NCBI GenBank assembly: GCA_934272745.1
Contig: CAKQSI010000045.1
Location: forward strand, 1-16,755
Length of the DNA: 16,755 nucleotides
Direction of reading: 5' to 3'
Source of the DNA: an uncultured Clostridia bacterium
Lineage (GTDB): Bacteria > Bacillota > Clostridia > Christensenellales > Borkfalkiaceae
The notes beneath the pieces are model-generated. The model was given only the letters and a program-made list of their open reading frames with translations, did not search any database and was not told the DNA's origin. A program made the position numbers and the translations under genes. Below, in pieces: positions 6,936-14,085 of this stretch (positions within the stretch are counted from its first letter, which is position 1; every line of letters starts with the position of its first letter).

Positions 6936-8123
6936 ATGTACGATTTCGATCACGTCACGGACAGAAGAAACACCGCGTCGCTCAAATGGGACGTAAAGGA
7001 AAACGAACTCCCTATGTGGGTGGCGGATATGGATTTTGAAACGGCGCCCGCCGTTAAGGAAGCCGTTTTGCGCCGCGCGGAAAGCGGCGTTTACGGCTAT
7101 GCGATTATAGAGGACGGCTGGTACGACGCCGTGATCGACTGGTGGAAGACCCGCCACGGCTTGGAACTGGAGAAAGAATGGCTGTGTTTTTCGACCGGGG
7201 TGGTTCCCGCCATTTCGTCCATGGTGCAGCGGCTATCGGAAGTGGGGGACAGCGTGGTTCTGCTCACCCCGGTATACGATATTTTCTTCCATTCGGTGGA
7301 AAATTTCGGTCGCCACGTGGCGGAATGCCCCTTGCTTTATCGCGGCGGCGTCTACGAGATCGACTTTGCCGCTTTGGAAAAAGCCTTTCAAAACCCGCTT
7401 GCCACCCTTTGCATTTTCTGCAATCCGCATAACCCCGTAGGGAAAATTTTCACCAAAGAACAACTTGTTCGCGTGGGCGAACTTGCCAAAACTTACGGCG
7501 TCACCGTCATTTCGGACGAGATCCATTGCGACGTCGTGTCCGAAAAACGGGGGTACGTCCCCTTCTTTTCCGCGTCGGAAGCCTGCCGGGAGGTGGGCGT
7601 GACCTGCCTTTCCGCAAGCAAGGCGTTCAACGTTGCGGGGCTGCAATCGGCGATCGTCGCGGTGAAAAATCCCGTGCTTCGGGCGCGCGTGTTTCGCGGA
7701 CTGAACAGCAACGAGGTTGCAGAACCCAACTGCTTTGCCGCGGTTGCGACCGAAGCGGCGTTCCGAAAGGGCGGCGCATGGCTGGACGAACTTTGCGCGT
7801 ACCTTTTCAAAAACCGCGCTAGTGCCGAAACTTTCATCGAAAAGGAGATTCCGGAAATTTTCGCAGTGAAGGGGGAGGCAACCTATCTGCTTTGGATCGA
7901 CGTCACGCGCGTGACGGACGACGCCGAAACCTTTGCCGGGTTCCTGCGCGAAAAAACGGGGCTGTACCTTTCCGCCGGCAACCAATATCGCGGCAACGGG
8001 GCAGGATTTTTGCGCATGAACCTTGCCTGCCCGGCTTCCGTCCTTTTGGACGGTCTGGATCGGCTGAAGCGCGGCACCGTTTTATATCTGACCGAAAAGG
8101 AAAAAGCGGCGGAACGAATTTAA
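6936..8123 (+). CDS. patB: MalY/PatB family PLP-dependent C-S lyase (cystathionine beta-lyase)
   Basis: 395 aa, GAGGGG ribosome-binding site (6926-6931) just before the ATG. Family members cleave the C-S bond of cystathionine or cysteine conjugates to a thiol or homocysteine, pyruvate and ammonia. The N-terminal R-x-x-x-S-x-K-W-D (RNTASLKWD) and ELPMWVADMDF (24-34) are the family hallmark. Also seen are GVYGY (51-55), NPHNPVGK (163-170), SDEIHCD (193-199) and the PLP Schiff-base lysine Lys229 in CLSASKAFNVAGLQ, and the carboxylate-binding Arg360 in FLRMNLACP. Length is normal. Cytoplasmic. Transcribed with the DUF3737 gene and ended by the hairpin at 8482. Substrate may be cystathionine or another S-conjugate. 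E. coli MalY also acts as a regulatory protein, but nothing here supports that. Confidence 0.93.
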   Translation: MYDFDHVTDRRNTASLKWDVKENELPMWVADMDFETAPAVKEAVLRRAESGVYGYAIIEDGWYDAVIDWWKTRHGLELEKEWLCFSTGVVPAISSMVQRLSEVGDSVVLLTPVYDIFFHSVENFGRHVAECPLLYRGGVYEIDFAALEKAFQNPLATLCIFCNPHNPVGKIFTKEQLVRVGELAKTYGVTVISDEIHCDVVSEKRGYVPFFSASEACREVGVTCLSASKAFNVAGLQSAIVAVKNPVLRARVFRGLNSNEVAEPNCFAAVATEAAFRKGGAWLDELCAYLFKNRASAETFIEKEIPEIFAVKGEATYLLWIDVTRVTDDAETFAGFLREKTGLYLSAGNQYRGNGAGFLRMNLACPASVLLDGLDRLKRGTVLYLTEKEKAAERI

Positions 8124-8180
8124 GGCGGACATGCCCTTAAAACTGTTTGAAAACGGAAGACGCTCTTTTCGGGCAGCATT

Positions 8181-8413
8181 TGCGATTTACCCGAAAGGAA
8201 AATCCGGCGCTGTGCCCGAGCGGGGTTCGGCGCTTTGCCCGAAAGAAAAATCCGGCGCTTTGCCCGAGCGGGGTTCGGCGCTTTGCCCGAAAGAAAAATC
8301 CGGCGCTTTGCCCGAGCGGTGTTCGGCGCTGTGCCCGAAAGAAAAATCCGGCGCTGTGCCCGAAAGCGGGGTTCGGCGTTTTACCCGAAAGGAAAATCCG
8401 GCGCTTTGCCCGA
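8181..8413. repeat. Tandem repeat array: ten ~24-bp units in a 48-bp higher-order period
   Basis: The 15-bp core CGGCGCTTTGCCCGA (T/G variant at base 8) starts at 8205, 8228, 8253, 8276, 8301, 8324, 8349, 8374 and 8399, with a diverged copy from 8181. Spacing alternates 23 and 25 bp because two linker types alternate, GCGGGGTT and AAGAAAAATC, giving an almost exact 48-bp period. A 2-bp insertion near 8364 shifts the phase. Read as RNA each core can fold to a small hairpin with a 3-nt loop (minus strand TCGGGC-AAA-GCGCCGA, one bulge). The array lies between the malY/patB stop and its terminator. It is not a CRISPR: units are too short and have no unique spacers. Confidence 0.9.
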
Positions 8414-8481
8414 AAATTTCATCCGATTACTTAAAAATTTCGTCCGAAAAACGAAGCCGCCAAAAAAACAGCGAAAAGACA
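8414..8481. other. A-rich spacer between repeat array and terminator
   Basis: Contains ATTTCATCCGA and ATTTCGTCCGA as an imperfect direct repeat (about 8416 and 8437) and an A7 run. No gene seen. Confidence 0.35.
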
Positions 8482-8518
8482 CGCGGGCGCCCCGAAACGG
8501 GGCGCCCGCGAAATTTTT
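8482..8518. terminator. Strong intrinsic terminator between convergent genes
   Basis: Perfect 13-bp stem CGCGGGCGCCCCG / CGGGGCGCCCGCG with loop AAA (8482-8510), followed by AAATTTTT on the plus strand. On the minus strand a weaker run (TGTCTTTTC, then a T7) follows, so it may also stop the AraC transcript. It ends the DUF3737-malY unit. Confidence 0.85.
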
Positions 8519-8604
8519 ACGCAAAAAACCACCGGGAGATCCGACGGTTCCGTAATTTTGTCCTGTTTTCAGAAAAATTCGGCTTCATAACGACCGGAAA
8601 GCAA

Positions 8605-9402
8605 TCATTTCCCCGCCGAAATCGCCTTTTTGTAGTTGCCGTAGGTGGTGTGGTACAGCGAGCGGAAGGCGCGGTGAAAGGTGCGCATGCTGGAAAAGCC
8701 GGCTTCCTTGGCGGCAACAGAAAGGGGAACGCCCTCCTCGGTTTTGGCAAGCGTTTCCCGCGTGCGGAGAACGGCGAGAACCCCCGCCAGATTCGTGTGA
8801 AAATTTTCGTTGAACAGGCGCGAAAAGTGGCAGCGGCTGTACCCGAACGCCGCCGCAAGCGCGGCAAGCGAAACCTCTTCCTTCAGATGGTCGGAAAGAT
8901 ACCGGAACACCGCGGAAACGAAGTCCGGGTCGTTGCCCTTGCTTTTTGCGGTCAGGGTCAGGGCGCGGAGCGCGTAACCTAAAATGCAGTCGATCAGCCC
9001 CTGACAAAGCAGGTCTTCCGGGTCTTTTTCCCGTTCCAGTTCGGCAAACGCCCGTGCTATTTTTTCGGTATCGGGGCAGGCTTCCAAAAAGTGTGCGGCA
9101 ACCGTTTTGCCCTTGGTCGCTTTCAGAAATCCGTCAAGATAGACGGGCGGTACGATCAGGATATAGGCGTTTCCCGGCGAAATTCGCTCGTAAGTATGCA
9201 CGTCGTAGGGGGCGGCAAACGCAAGTTCTCCGCACTTTAACGTACGCGTTTCGTCGTTGATCGTCACCGTCGCTTCGCCGCTTTCGACGTAATACAGCTC
9301 CACGTGACGGTGAAAATGAGGCGGAATGTCGCCCCCGTCGGTGTGTAAAAGCGTAAGTTCGTCCGATTTTTCTCTGGAAAGTTCATATGCGGCGTTTTGC
9401 AT
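8605..9402 (-). CDS. AraC family transcriptional regulator with cupin sensor domain
   Basis: 265 aa when started at ATG 9402, which has GAGGT six nt upstream. A longer frame back to 9552 would span the promoter and is rejected. Residues 1-90 form a cupin-type ligand-binding domain with PPHFHRHVELYYVESGEA (27-44) and a CGELAFAAPYDVH strand (57-69). Residues 160-262 are the double helix-turn-helix DNA-binding domain: VSLAALAAAFGYSRCHFSRLF (first HTH, about 177-197) and PLSVAAKEAGFSSMRTFHRAFR (second, about 226-247). The gene is divergent from an MFS transporter, with a GH78 rhamnosidase beyond, the usual arrangement for a sugar-responsive activator of its neighbours. Direct repeats in the GH78 leader are candidate sites. 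Ligand unknown; rhamnose or a rhamnoside is an inference from context. Confidence 0.92.
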   Translation of the reverse strand: MQNAAYELSREKSDELTLLHTDGGDIPPHFHRHVELYYVESGEATVTINDETRTLKCGELAFAAPYDVHTYERISPGNAYILIVPPVYLDGFLKATKGKTVAAHFLEACPDTEKIARAFAELEREKDPEDLLCQGLIDCILGYALRALTLTAKSKGNDPDFVSAVFRYLSDHLKEEVSLAALAAAFGYSRCHFSRLFNENFHTNLAGVLAVLRTRETLAKTEEGVPLSVAAKEAGFSSMRTFHRAFRSLYHTTYGNYKKAISAGK

Positions 9403-9472
9403 AAAGTACCTCAAAGCGCAAAATCCCCGCTTGCTTGTCTGCGACGAAAAAGGAGATTTACGCTTTTTTTCG

Positions 9473-9501
9473 ATTATAGCAAAGGCGGGGCGGAAACGCA
9501 A
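9473..9501 (-). promoter_or_regulatory. Promoter of the AraC-type regulator
   Basis: Minus strand TGC-TATAAT (extended -10, 9481-9473). The -35 region 17 bp upstream is TTGCGT, only half-matching consensus, which an extended -10 tolerates. Expected start near 9466, leader about 63 nt. Confidence 0.6.
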
Positions 9502-9504
9502 CCG

Positions 9505-9566
9505 TTTTTTGCCCTCCTTTTTTGGGTTTTTTGTACGGAAAATCGCCCGCATTTTTTTGCGTTTTT
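9505..9566. promoter_or_regulatory. Run of T-tracts between the divergent promoters
   Basis: T-runs of 5-7 at 9505-9510, 9518-9523, 9527-9532, 9552-9558 and 9562-9566, roughly one or two helical turns apart, lie directly upstream of the MFS -35. Such tracts bend DNA and can act like UP elements. No function is shown. Confidence 0.4.
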
Positions 9567-9568
9567 GA

Positions 9569-9597
9569 TTGACGAAAGAAAGAAAATGTTATATCCT
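9569..9597 (+). promoter_or_regulatory. Promoter of the MFS transporter gene
   Basis: TTGACG (9569-9574), 17 bp, TATCCT (9592-9597). Expected start near 9604. The leader contains a hairpin CGGAAA-GCGTG-TTTCCG (about 9645-9661) flanked by GCC/GGC, and a 9-bp tandem TGCAACGT (9679 and 9688) shortly before the chosen ATG. Confidence 0.55.
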
Positions 9598-9713
9598 ATT
9601 TGCATAACGGATCGGACCGAAAGAATATAAGGAGTTTTGCCCGGACGGAAAGCGTGTTTCCGGGCGAGCCGGCGATATTGCAACGTGTGCAACGTTTGCC
9701 TGGGAAAAGGGAC

Positions 9714-11177
9714 ATGTCTACTGCAAAAAGCACAAAAATCGGTAAAGAAAAAGTTGCCGGAAAAAACAGGAAAGAGAGCGGGGCGCAAGGGTGCCTGATC
9801 TTTCTTTGCTGGCTTGTCTATACGATAAGTTATCTTTCCAGATACAGTTATAACAGCAATATCGTTGCCATTCGCGGCGTGTTCGGCGCGGATAACGCCG
9901 CCGCGGGGCTTGTAGGGTCGATGTTTTTCTTCGCCTACGGCGCGGGGCAGATTATAAACGGGATTTTCTGCAAAAAATATCCCAAACGGCTGATCGTTTC
10001 CCTGGCGCTCGGCGCGTCTGCGGCGTTCAATATCGCCGCGGGACTGCTGAAAAGTTTTGCGCCGTTCAAATTTCTGTGGCTGATAAACGGCGCTGTGCTT
10101 TCCCTTCTCTGGTCGTCTTTAATTCTGATCCTGGGGGAAAATCTTTCGGAAACAAACCTGAAGAAAGCCATTTTCGCTATGAGCACCACCGTTCCCGCGG
10201 GGATGATCGTCATCTACGGTTTTGCCGCTGTTTGCAACCGACTGGGGGCGTTCCGCCCGGTGTTTTTCTTTGCGGGAGTTGCGACATTTATCGTAGCCGC
10301 CGTATGGTTTATGCTGTATGGTAAGGTTTCCGCCGCCGCGAAAGCGGAAGCGCTGGCAAAGGATGCGAAAACCGCCGCGAAAGCGGAAGCGGGGGAAGCG
10401 GAAACCTCGGCAAAAAAGGCTGCTTTGGAATCCCGGACGAAAGAGCGTGTTTCCGAAGCTTTGGAGAAAGCAGACGGCGCGGAGATTTTGACTGGGAGAA
10501 CCGCGGAAGCGCCTGCAGAAGCGAGCGGCGCGCAGGACGTAAAAAAGAAAGCCGCCGTCCCCGTCGAAGGATCACAAAAACGATTCGGCGTTCCCGCCGT
10601 GTTTTTCGTGCTTGCCGGCTTTGCGATCGTTTGCAACTTTGTTAAAGACGGACTGGGGACGTGGCTTCCCGCGATACTGAAAGACTCGTTCGGTTTTGGC
10701 GACGGGCTTTCGGTGGCGTTGACGTTAGTGTTGCCGATTCTCGGTATTTTCAGCGCTTCCGTGGCGCTTGTACTGCATAAAAAATTAGACAATTTTTCGG
10801 CGGAACTTTCGCTGGAATTCGCCCTTGCGGCAGTTATGCTTGCGGCAGTGCTTGCCGCAGTCGGCTACCGGTCTGCGGCGCTTGCCGTGGGATGTTTCGG
10901 GCTGACGTCGCTGTTCATGCATGCGGTCAACAACGTGATTACCAACATGGCGCCCCTGATGCTGCGGGAAAAGATGAACCCCGGGTTTTCGGCAGGACTT
11001 CTGAACGGATTCTGTTACGTGGGCAGCACGCTCAGCGGCTATCTTCTGGGCGCGTTTTCGGACGCGTTCGGGTGGAATAAAACCATGACTTTGCTGCTGA
11101 TTCTTACCGCCGCCGCTGCGGTGATCGCCGCCGGAATCGCTTTCCTTTCCCGCAAAAAATCCGTGGGGAGAAAATAA
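9714..11177 (+). CDS. MFS transporter, probably organophosphate:phosphate antiporter (GlpT/UhpT-like) group
   Basis: 487 aa from ATG 9714, chosen because the earlier in-frame TTG/GTG codons fall in the leader. The SD (GGAAAAGGG) is close to the ATG, and a better AAGGAG at 9629-9634 has no matching in-frame start, so the start is uncertain. About twelve hydrophobic helices: six in residues 25-202 and six in 292-478. CWLVYTISYLSRYSYNSNI (32-50) and GQIINGIFCKKYPKRLI (78-94), the loop 2-3 basic motif, fit the MFS and recall the sugar-phosphate/organophosphate transporters. Between helices 6 and 7 is an ~88-residue cytoplasmic loop (203-290) rich in Ala, Lys and Glu, far longer than usual. It precedes the rhamnosidase and diverges from an AraC regulator, so uptake of a glycoside or sugar derivative is likely, substrate unproven. 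Confidence 0.85.
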   Translation: MSTAKSTKIGKEKVAGKNRKESGAQGCLIFLCWLVYTISYLSRYSYNSNIVAIRGVFGADNAAAGLVGSMFFFAYGAGQIINGIFCKKYPKRLIVSLALGASAAFNIAAGLLKSFAPFKFLWLINGAVLSLLWSSLILILGENLSETNLKKAIFAMSTTVPAGMIVIYGFAAVCNRLGAFRPVFFFAGVATFIVAAVWFMLYGKVSAAAKAEALAKDAKTAAKAEAGEAETSAKKAALESRTKERVSEALEKADGAEILTGRTAEAPAEASGAQDVKKKAAVPVEGSQKRFGVPAVFFVLAGFAIVCNFVKDGLGTWLPAILKDSFGFGDGLSVALTLVLPILGIFSASVALVLHKKLDNFSAELSLEFALAAVMLAAVLAAVGYRSAALAVGCFGLTSLFMHAVNNVITNMAPLMLREKMNPGFSAGLLNGFCYVGSTLSGYLLGAFSDAFGWNKTMTLLLILTAAAAVIAAGIAFLSRKKSVGRK

Positions 11178-11253
11178 CGGTTGGGGATTTCCGTCGCACC
11201 GATCGCATACCAAGAGAAACGCCGCGGGCAGCCGGTCAGAACGAACAAAAATC

Positions 11254-11278
11254 GTAGGGGCGATCATTGATCGCCCGC
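11254..11278. repeat. REP-like palindrome GTAGGGGCGATC-ATT-GATCGCCC
   Basis: GGGCGATC (11258-11265), loop ATT, GATCGCCC (11269-11276): perfect 8-bp arms preceded by GTAG. From memory, GTAGGGGCG...CGCCC palindromes occur as dispersed repeats in many Clostridia and other bacteria. No T-tract follows, so it is probably a dispersed repeat that also protects the MFS mRNA end. Confidence 0.55.
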
Positions 11279-11340
11279 CTATAAAGTAAGACGATAATAG
11301 CAGACAAGACGATACTTAAGAACGAAAGGCATATGCCTGC

Positions 11341-11437
11341 CGGGATATTACGAGAAGTTTTTCAAAATATACGGGATATTACAAACAATTATTCAACAAA
11401 CAAAAGATAACGAGAATTTCCCGTAAGTCTATATAAA
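11341..11437 (+). promoter_or_regulatory. Direct-repeat regulatory region and -10 of the GH78 gene
   Basis: CGGGATATTAC occurs at 11341 and 11372 (31-bp period, close to three helical turns). ACGAGAA is at about 11350 and 11410, the latter running into TTTCCCGT, an inverted match to ACGGGA (11371). A -10-like TATATA/TATAAA lies at 11430-11437 with no -35 consensus 17 bp upstream, as expected for an activator-dependent promoter. The AraC-type regulator encoded at 8605 is the obvious candidate activator (inference). Confidence 0.5.
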
Positions 11438-11479
11438 CCAAATAAAACGTAAAAAGCACGATCAAAAAAGGAGTATTTT

Positions 11480-13990
11480 ATGATTTTCGACTTAAAAACC
11501 AACGACAACGTATGCCCGGTTTCGGTTTCGGACAAGGCATTTCTTTCCTTTAAGGTCAAAGGCTTCGCGCCCGAAACCTACCGTATTACCGTCAAAAACG
11601 GCGAAACTACCGTTTTCGACAGCGAAATAAAGCCTTTCGGCGCGGTGAAGACCGAAGTCAAGGCAAAACTTTCCCCCTGCACCCGCTACGACTGGACGGT
11701 TACCGTCACGGGCGAAAACGGGGAAACGGAAAGCGCTTCTTCTTTCTTTGAAACCGCCCTGTTAAACGGCTTTTCTCCCGCGGCGAAATGGATCAACGAC
11801 GGCAGCCGCGTGGTCAACGCCGACGCGGGGGAAGGCAACCCCGCAATGTACTTCAAAAAGAAGTTTACGCTGGATAAAGTCTCCGCAAGCGCCAGACTGT
11901 ACTATTGCCCCCTCGGCGCGGGCGAAGCGTACCTCAACGGCAAGCGCGTGGGAGAGGGTGTCTTGAGCCCCGCTTATTCCCGTTACGACAAGCGCGCGTT
12001 CTACCTTGCGGAAAACGTGGACGGCTACTTAAAAGAGGGCGAAAACGTCCTTTGCGTCATTCTCGGCGACGGTTTTTACAACCAGACCGTGGACGATACC
12101 TGGAGTTATATGCACGCCGTGTGGCGCGATACCGCCCGCCTGCTGCTGCAACTGAACGTTGACGGCAAGCCCGTCGTCGTTTCGGACGAAAGCTGGACGA
12201 TGTCGCACGACGGCCCCATTACCTACAACGCGATCCGCAACGGCGAACGCTACGACGCCCGCAAGGAATTCGACTGGCTGGGGGAAACCGAACCCAAAGA
12301 TCTGTTCTTCCGTTCCTGCATCGCAACGCCGGTTTCGGGAACGCTGCTTCCCATGGAAATGCCGGAAATCAAAATTACCGAACGCATTACGCCCGTTTCG
12401 GTCACGCCCACGCCGGACGGTAACTGGATTTTCGACTTCGGGCAGAATTTCGTCGGCTTTGCGGAACTCAATTTTGCCGGCAAAGCGGGACAGAAAATTT
12501 CCCTCTGCTACGGCGAAAAACTCAAAGACGGCAAGGTCGATAAAGAAGAGATCGGCAGATATATTCATTCCAACGTCGTCCAGACCGACGAATATACTTT
12601 CAAGGACGAAAATCCGGTCAAGTGGCACGCGCGTTTCGCCTATTACGGCTTCCAGTACGTCGAAGTGGTCGGCGTCACGGAAGAACCGCCCCTTTCCATG
12701 CTGACCGGTCTTCGTATCCACACCGCGTTCTCTAAAATCGGGAACTTCCGCTCGTCGGACGCAACCCTTAATAAAATTTACGAGATCGGCGAACACTCCT
12801 TCGTCAGCAACTATCACGGCATTCCTACCGACTGTCCGCAGCGCGAAAAGAACGGCTGGACGGGCGACACGCAGCTTTCCGCCGAACAGGCGCTGATGAA
12901 CTACGACGTCGCTTCTTCCTACAAAAAATGGATTGCGGAATTTCAGGACAGCCAGCGGCAGAACGGGCAGCTTTCCTGCATCGTGCCCGCTTCGTACTGG
13001 GGGTATAACTGGGGCTTCGGTCCCGCGTGGGATACCTGCTACTTCGTCGTGCCGTACCTTATGAAGCGCTATCGCGGCGATTCCACCGTTTACGCGGAAA
13101 TTTACGAATCGGCGAAAAAATATATCGACGGTTTCTGTTCCTATTATGATCAGGGAAATCTGCTTTCCTTCGGTCTTGGCGACTGGTGCTTCCCCGCGCG
13201 CCCCAAGAAAGGGTACGAACAGGTTGCTTCCGGCAAACTGACCGACAGCGCGTATTATTTTTTGAACGTGAAAATTCTTGCCGATATGGCAAAAACGCTG
13301 GGCAAGCGTGCGGAAGCCAAAAAATATACCGAAAAAGCGGAAGCCATTCGCCGGGCGATCGTCAAAGAATTCGTCAACGTGGAAACGGGCGAAGTGGACA
13401 ACAACAGCCAGACTTCGCTTGCCTGCGTCGTATTCCACGACATCGTGGACAAAAAGACGGCGAGAAAGGTTGCAAGACGGCTGGAGCGTTCGGTGCGCAA
13501 AGCGGGCTACCACTACTACGCCGGCATTTTAGGCTGCAAGTGGATCTTCACCTCGCTTTCCCGCTACGGCTATACCGAAACGGCGTATCGCAGCGTGGTC
13601 AATCCCGAATATCCTTCCTACGGAAACTGGGTGGCGCGCGGCGCTTCCACCATGTGGGAAGACTGGGAAGAAGGCTTCTCCCGCAACCACCATATGTATT
13701 CGGATATCATCGGCTGGATGATCAAGTACGTCGCGGGCTTAAGACTGGACGACAAGGCGGACGCTTACGCTTCCTTTATTGCCGAACCCAAGATGATCGA
13801 AGAACTGACTTTTGCGGAAGCGGAAACGGACAGCGCTTACGGCAAAGTCGCCGTTTCCTGGAAAAAAGACGGCAAGGACTTTACCATGAAAGTTACCGTT
13901 CCCTGCGGCGCCAAAGCCACCGCGATTCTGCCCGATGGCACGAAAGAAGTACTTTCTTCCGGCGAGCATACGCTGACCTGCACGCTGTAA
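11480..13990 (+). CDS. Glycoside hydrolase family 78 alpha-L-rhamnosidase
   Basis: 836 aa, strong SD AAGGAG before ATG. GH78 enzymes release terminal alpha-L-rhamnose from oligosaccharides, plant glycosides or polysaccharides by inversion. Residues 1-95 are a fibronectin-like N-terminal beta domain (MIFDLKTNDN...). About 100-300 is the alpha-L-rhamnosidase N-terminal jelly roll, with AGEAYLNGKRVGEGVLSPAYS (147-167) and LGDGFYNQ (195-202). About 305-415 is the concanavalin-like domain with IFDFGQNFVGF. The (alpha/alpha)6 catalytic barrel follows from 420, then a C-terminal beta domain (765-836). The catalytic cluster TDCPQREKNGWTGD matches Asp451, Glu456 and Asp463 of the family, and TMWEDWEEG (724-732) supplies the late Glu, probably Glu727. 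No signal peptide, so cytoplasmic, implying substrates are imported first, presumably by the upstream transporter. Confidence 0.96.
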   Translation: MIFDLKTNDNVCPVSVSDKAFLSFKVKGFAPETYRITVKNGETTVFDSEIKPFGAVKTEVKAKLSPCTRYDWTVTVTGENGETESASSFFETALLNGFSPAAKWINDGSRVVNADAGEGNPAMYFKKKFTLDKVSASARLYYCPLGAGEAYLNGKRVGEGVLSPAYSRYDKRAFYLAENVDGYLKEGENVLCVILGDGFYNQTVDDTWSYMHAVWRDTARLLLQLNVDGKPVVVSDESWTMSHDGPITYNAIRNGERYDARKEFDWLGETEPKDLFFRSCIATPVSGTLLPMEMPEIKITERITPVSVTPTPDGNWIFDFGQNFVGFAELNFAGKAGQKISLCYGEKLKDGKVDKEEIGRYIHSNVVQTDEYTFKDENPVKWHARFAYYGFQYVEVVGVTEEPPLSMLTGLRIHTAFSKIGNFRSSDATLNKIYEIGEHSFVSNYHGIPTDCPQREKNGWTGDTQLSAEQALMNYDVASSYKKWIAEFQDSQRQNGQLSCIVPASYWGYNWGFGPAWDTCYFVVPYLMKRYRGDSTVYAEIYESAKKYIDGFCSYYDQGNLLSFGLGDWCFPARPKKGYEQVASGKLTDSAYYFLNVKILADMAKTLGKRAEAKKYTEKAEAIRRAIVKEFVNVETGEVDNNSQTSLACVVFHDIVDKKTARKVARRLERSVRKAGYHYYAGILGCKWIFTSLSRYGYTETAYRSVVNPEYPSYGNWVARGASTMWEDWEEGFSRNHHMYSDIIGWMIKYVAGLRLDDKADAYASFIAEPKMIEELTFAEAETDSAYGKVAVSWKKDGKDFTMKVTVPCGAKATAILPDGTKEVLSSGEHTLTCTL

Positions 13991-14012
13991 GGAAAAATGA
14001 TTTTGCCGGCGG

Positions 14013-14040
14013 AAGCGGGCGCGTTTTAACGCCGCTTTGT
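14013..14040 (+). terminator. Weak stem-loop between GH78 and the secreted-protein gene
   Basis: AAGCGG (14013-14018) pairs with CCGCTT (14032-14037), with a GC-rich inner loop, and TTTGT follows. The gap between genes is only 95 bp and no promoter is obvious, so partial read-through into 14086 is likely. Confidence 0.35.
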
Positions 14041-14085
14041 CCTGCGAAGGGTGCTTGCTTTTTGCTGTCGCCCGGGAGTTAAATT

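Larger units (their letters stand above)
11178..11479 (+). other. Intergenic leader region of the rhamnosidase gene
   Basis: 302 bp without a gene. The first ~90 bp are GC-rich and contain a perfect palindrome. From about 11330 the DNA becomes AT-rich and carries repeated motifs upstream of the GH78 SD AAGGAG. The change in composition marks the start of the regulatory segment for 11480. Confidence 0.6.

Noticed and set aside
8181..8413. CRISPR array
   Set aside because: Repeats are 15-bp cores with two fixed alternating 8-10-bp linkers, no unique spacers, and no cas genes.
8131..8982. 283-codon frame over the repeat array and the AraC gene
   Set aside because: Repeat-generated open frame that then runs antisense to the regulator; a 2-bp insertion changes the frame of the repeats.
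9403..9552. N-terminal extension of the AraC-type regulator
   Set aside because: It would contain the promoter; the ATG at 9402 has a proper SD and starts the cupin domain normally.
12029..13513. 494-codon minus-strand frame inside the rhamnosidase
   Set aside because: Antisense shadow of a gene with all GH78 catalytic motifs.
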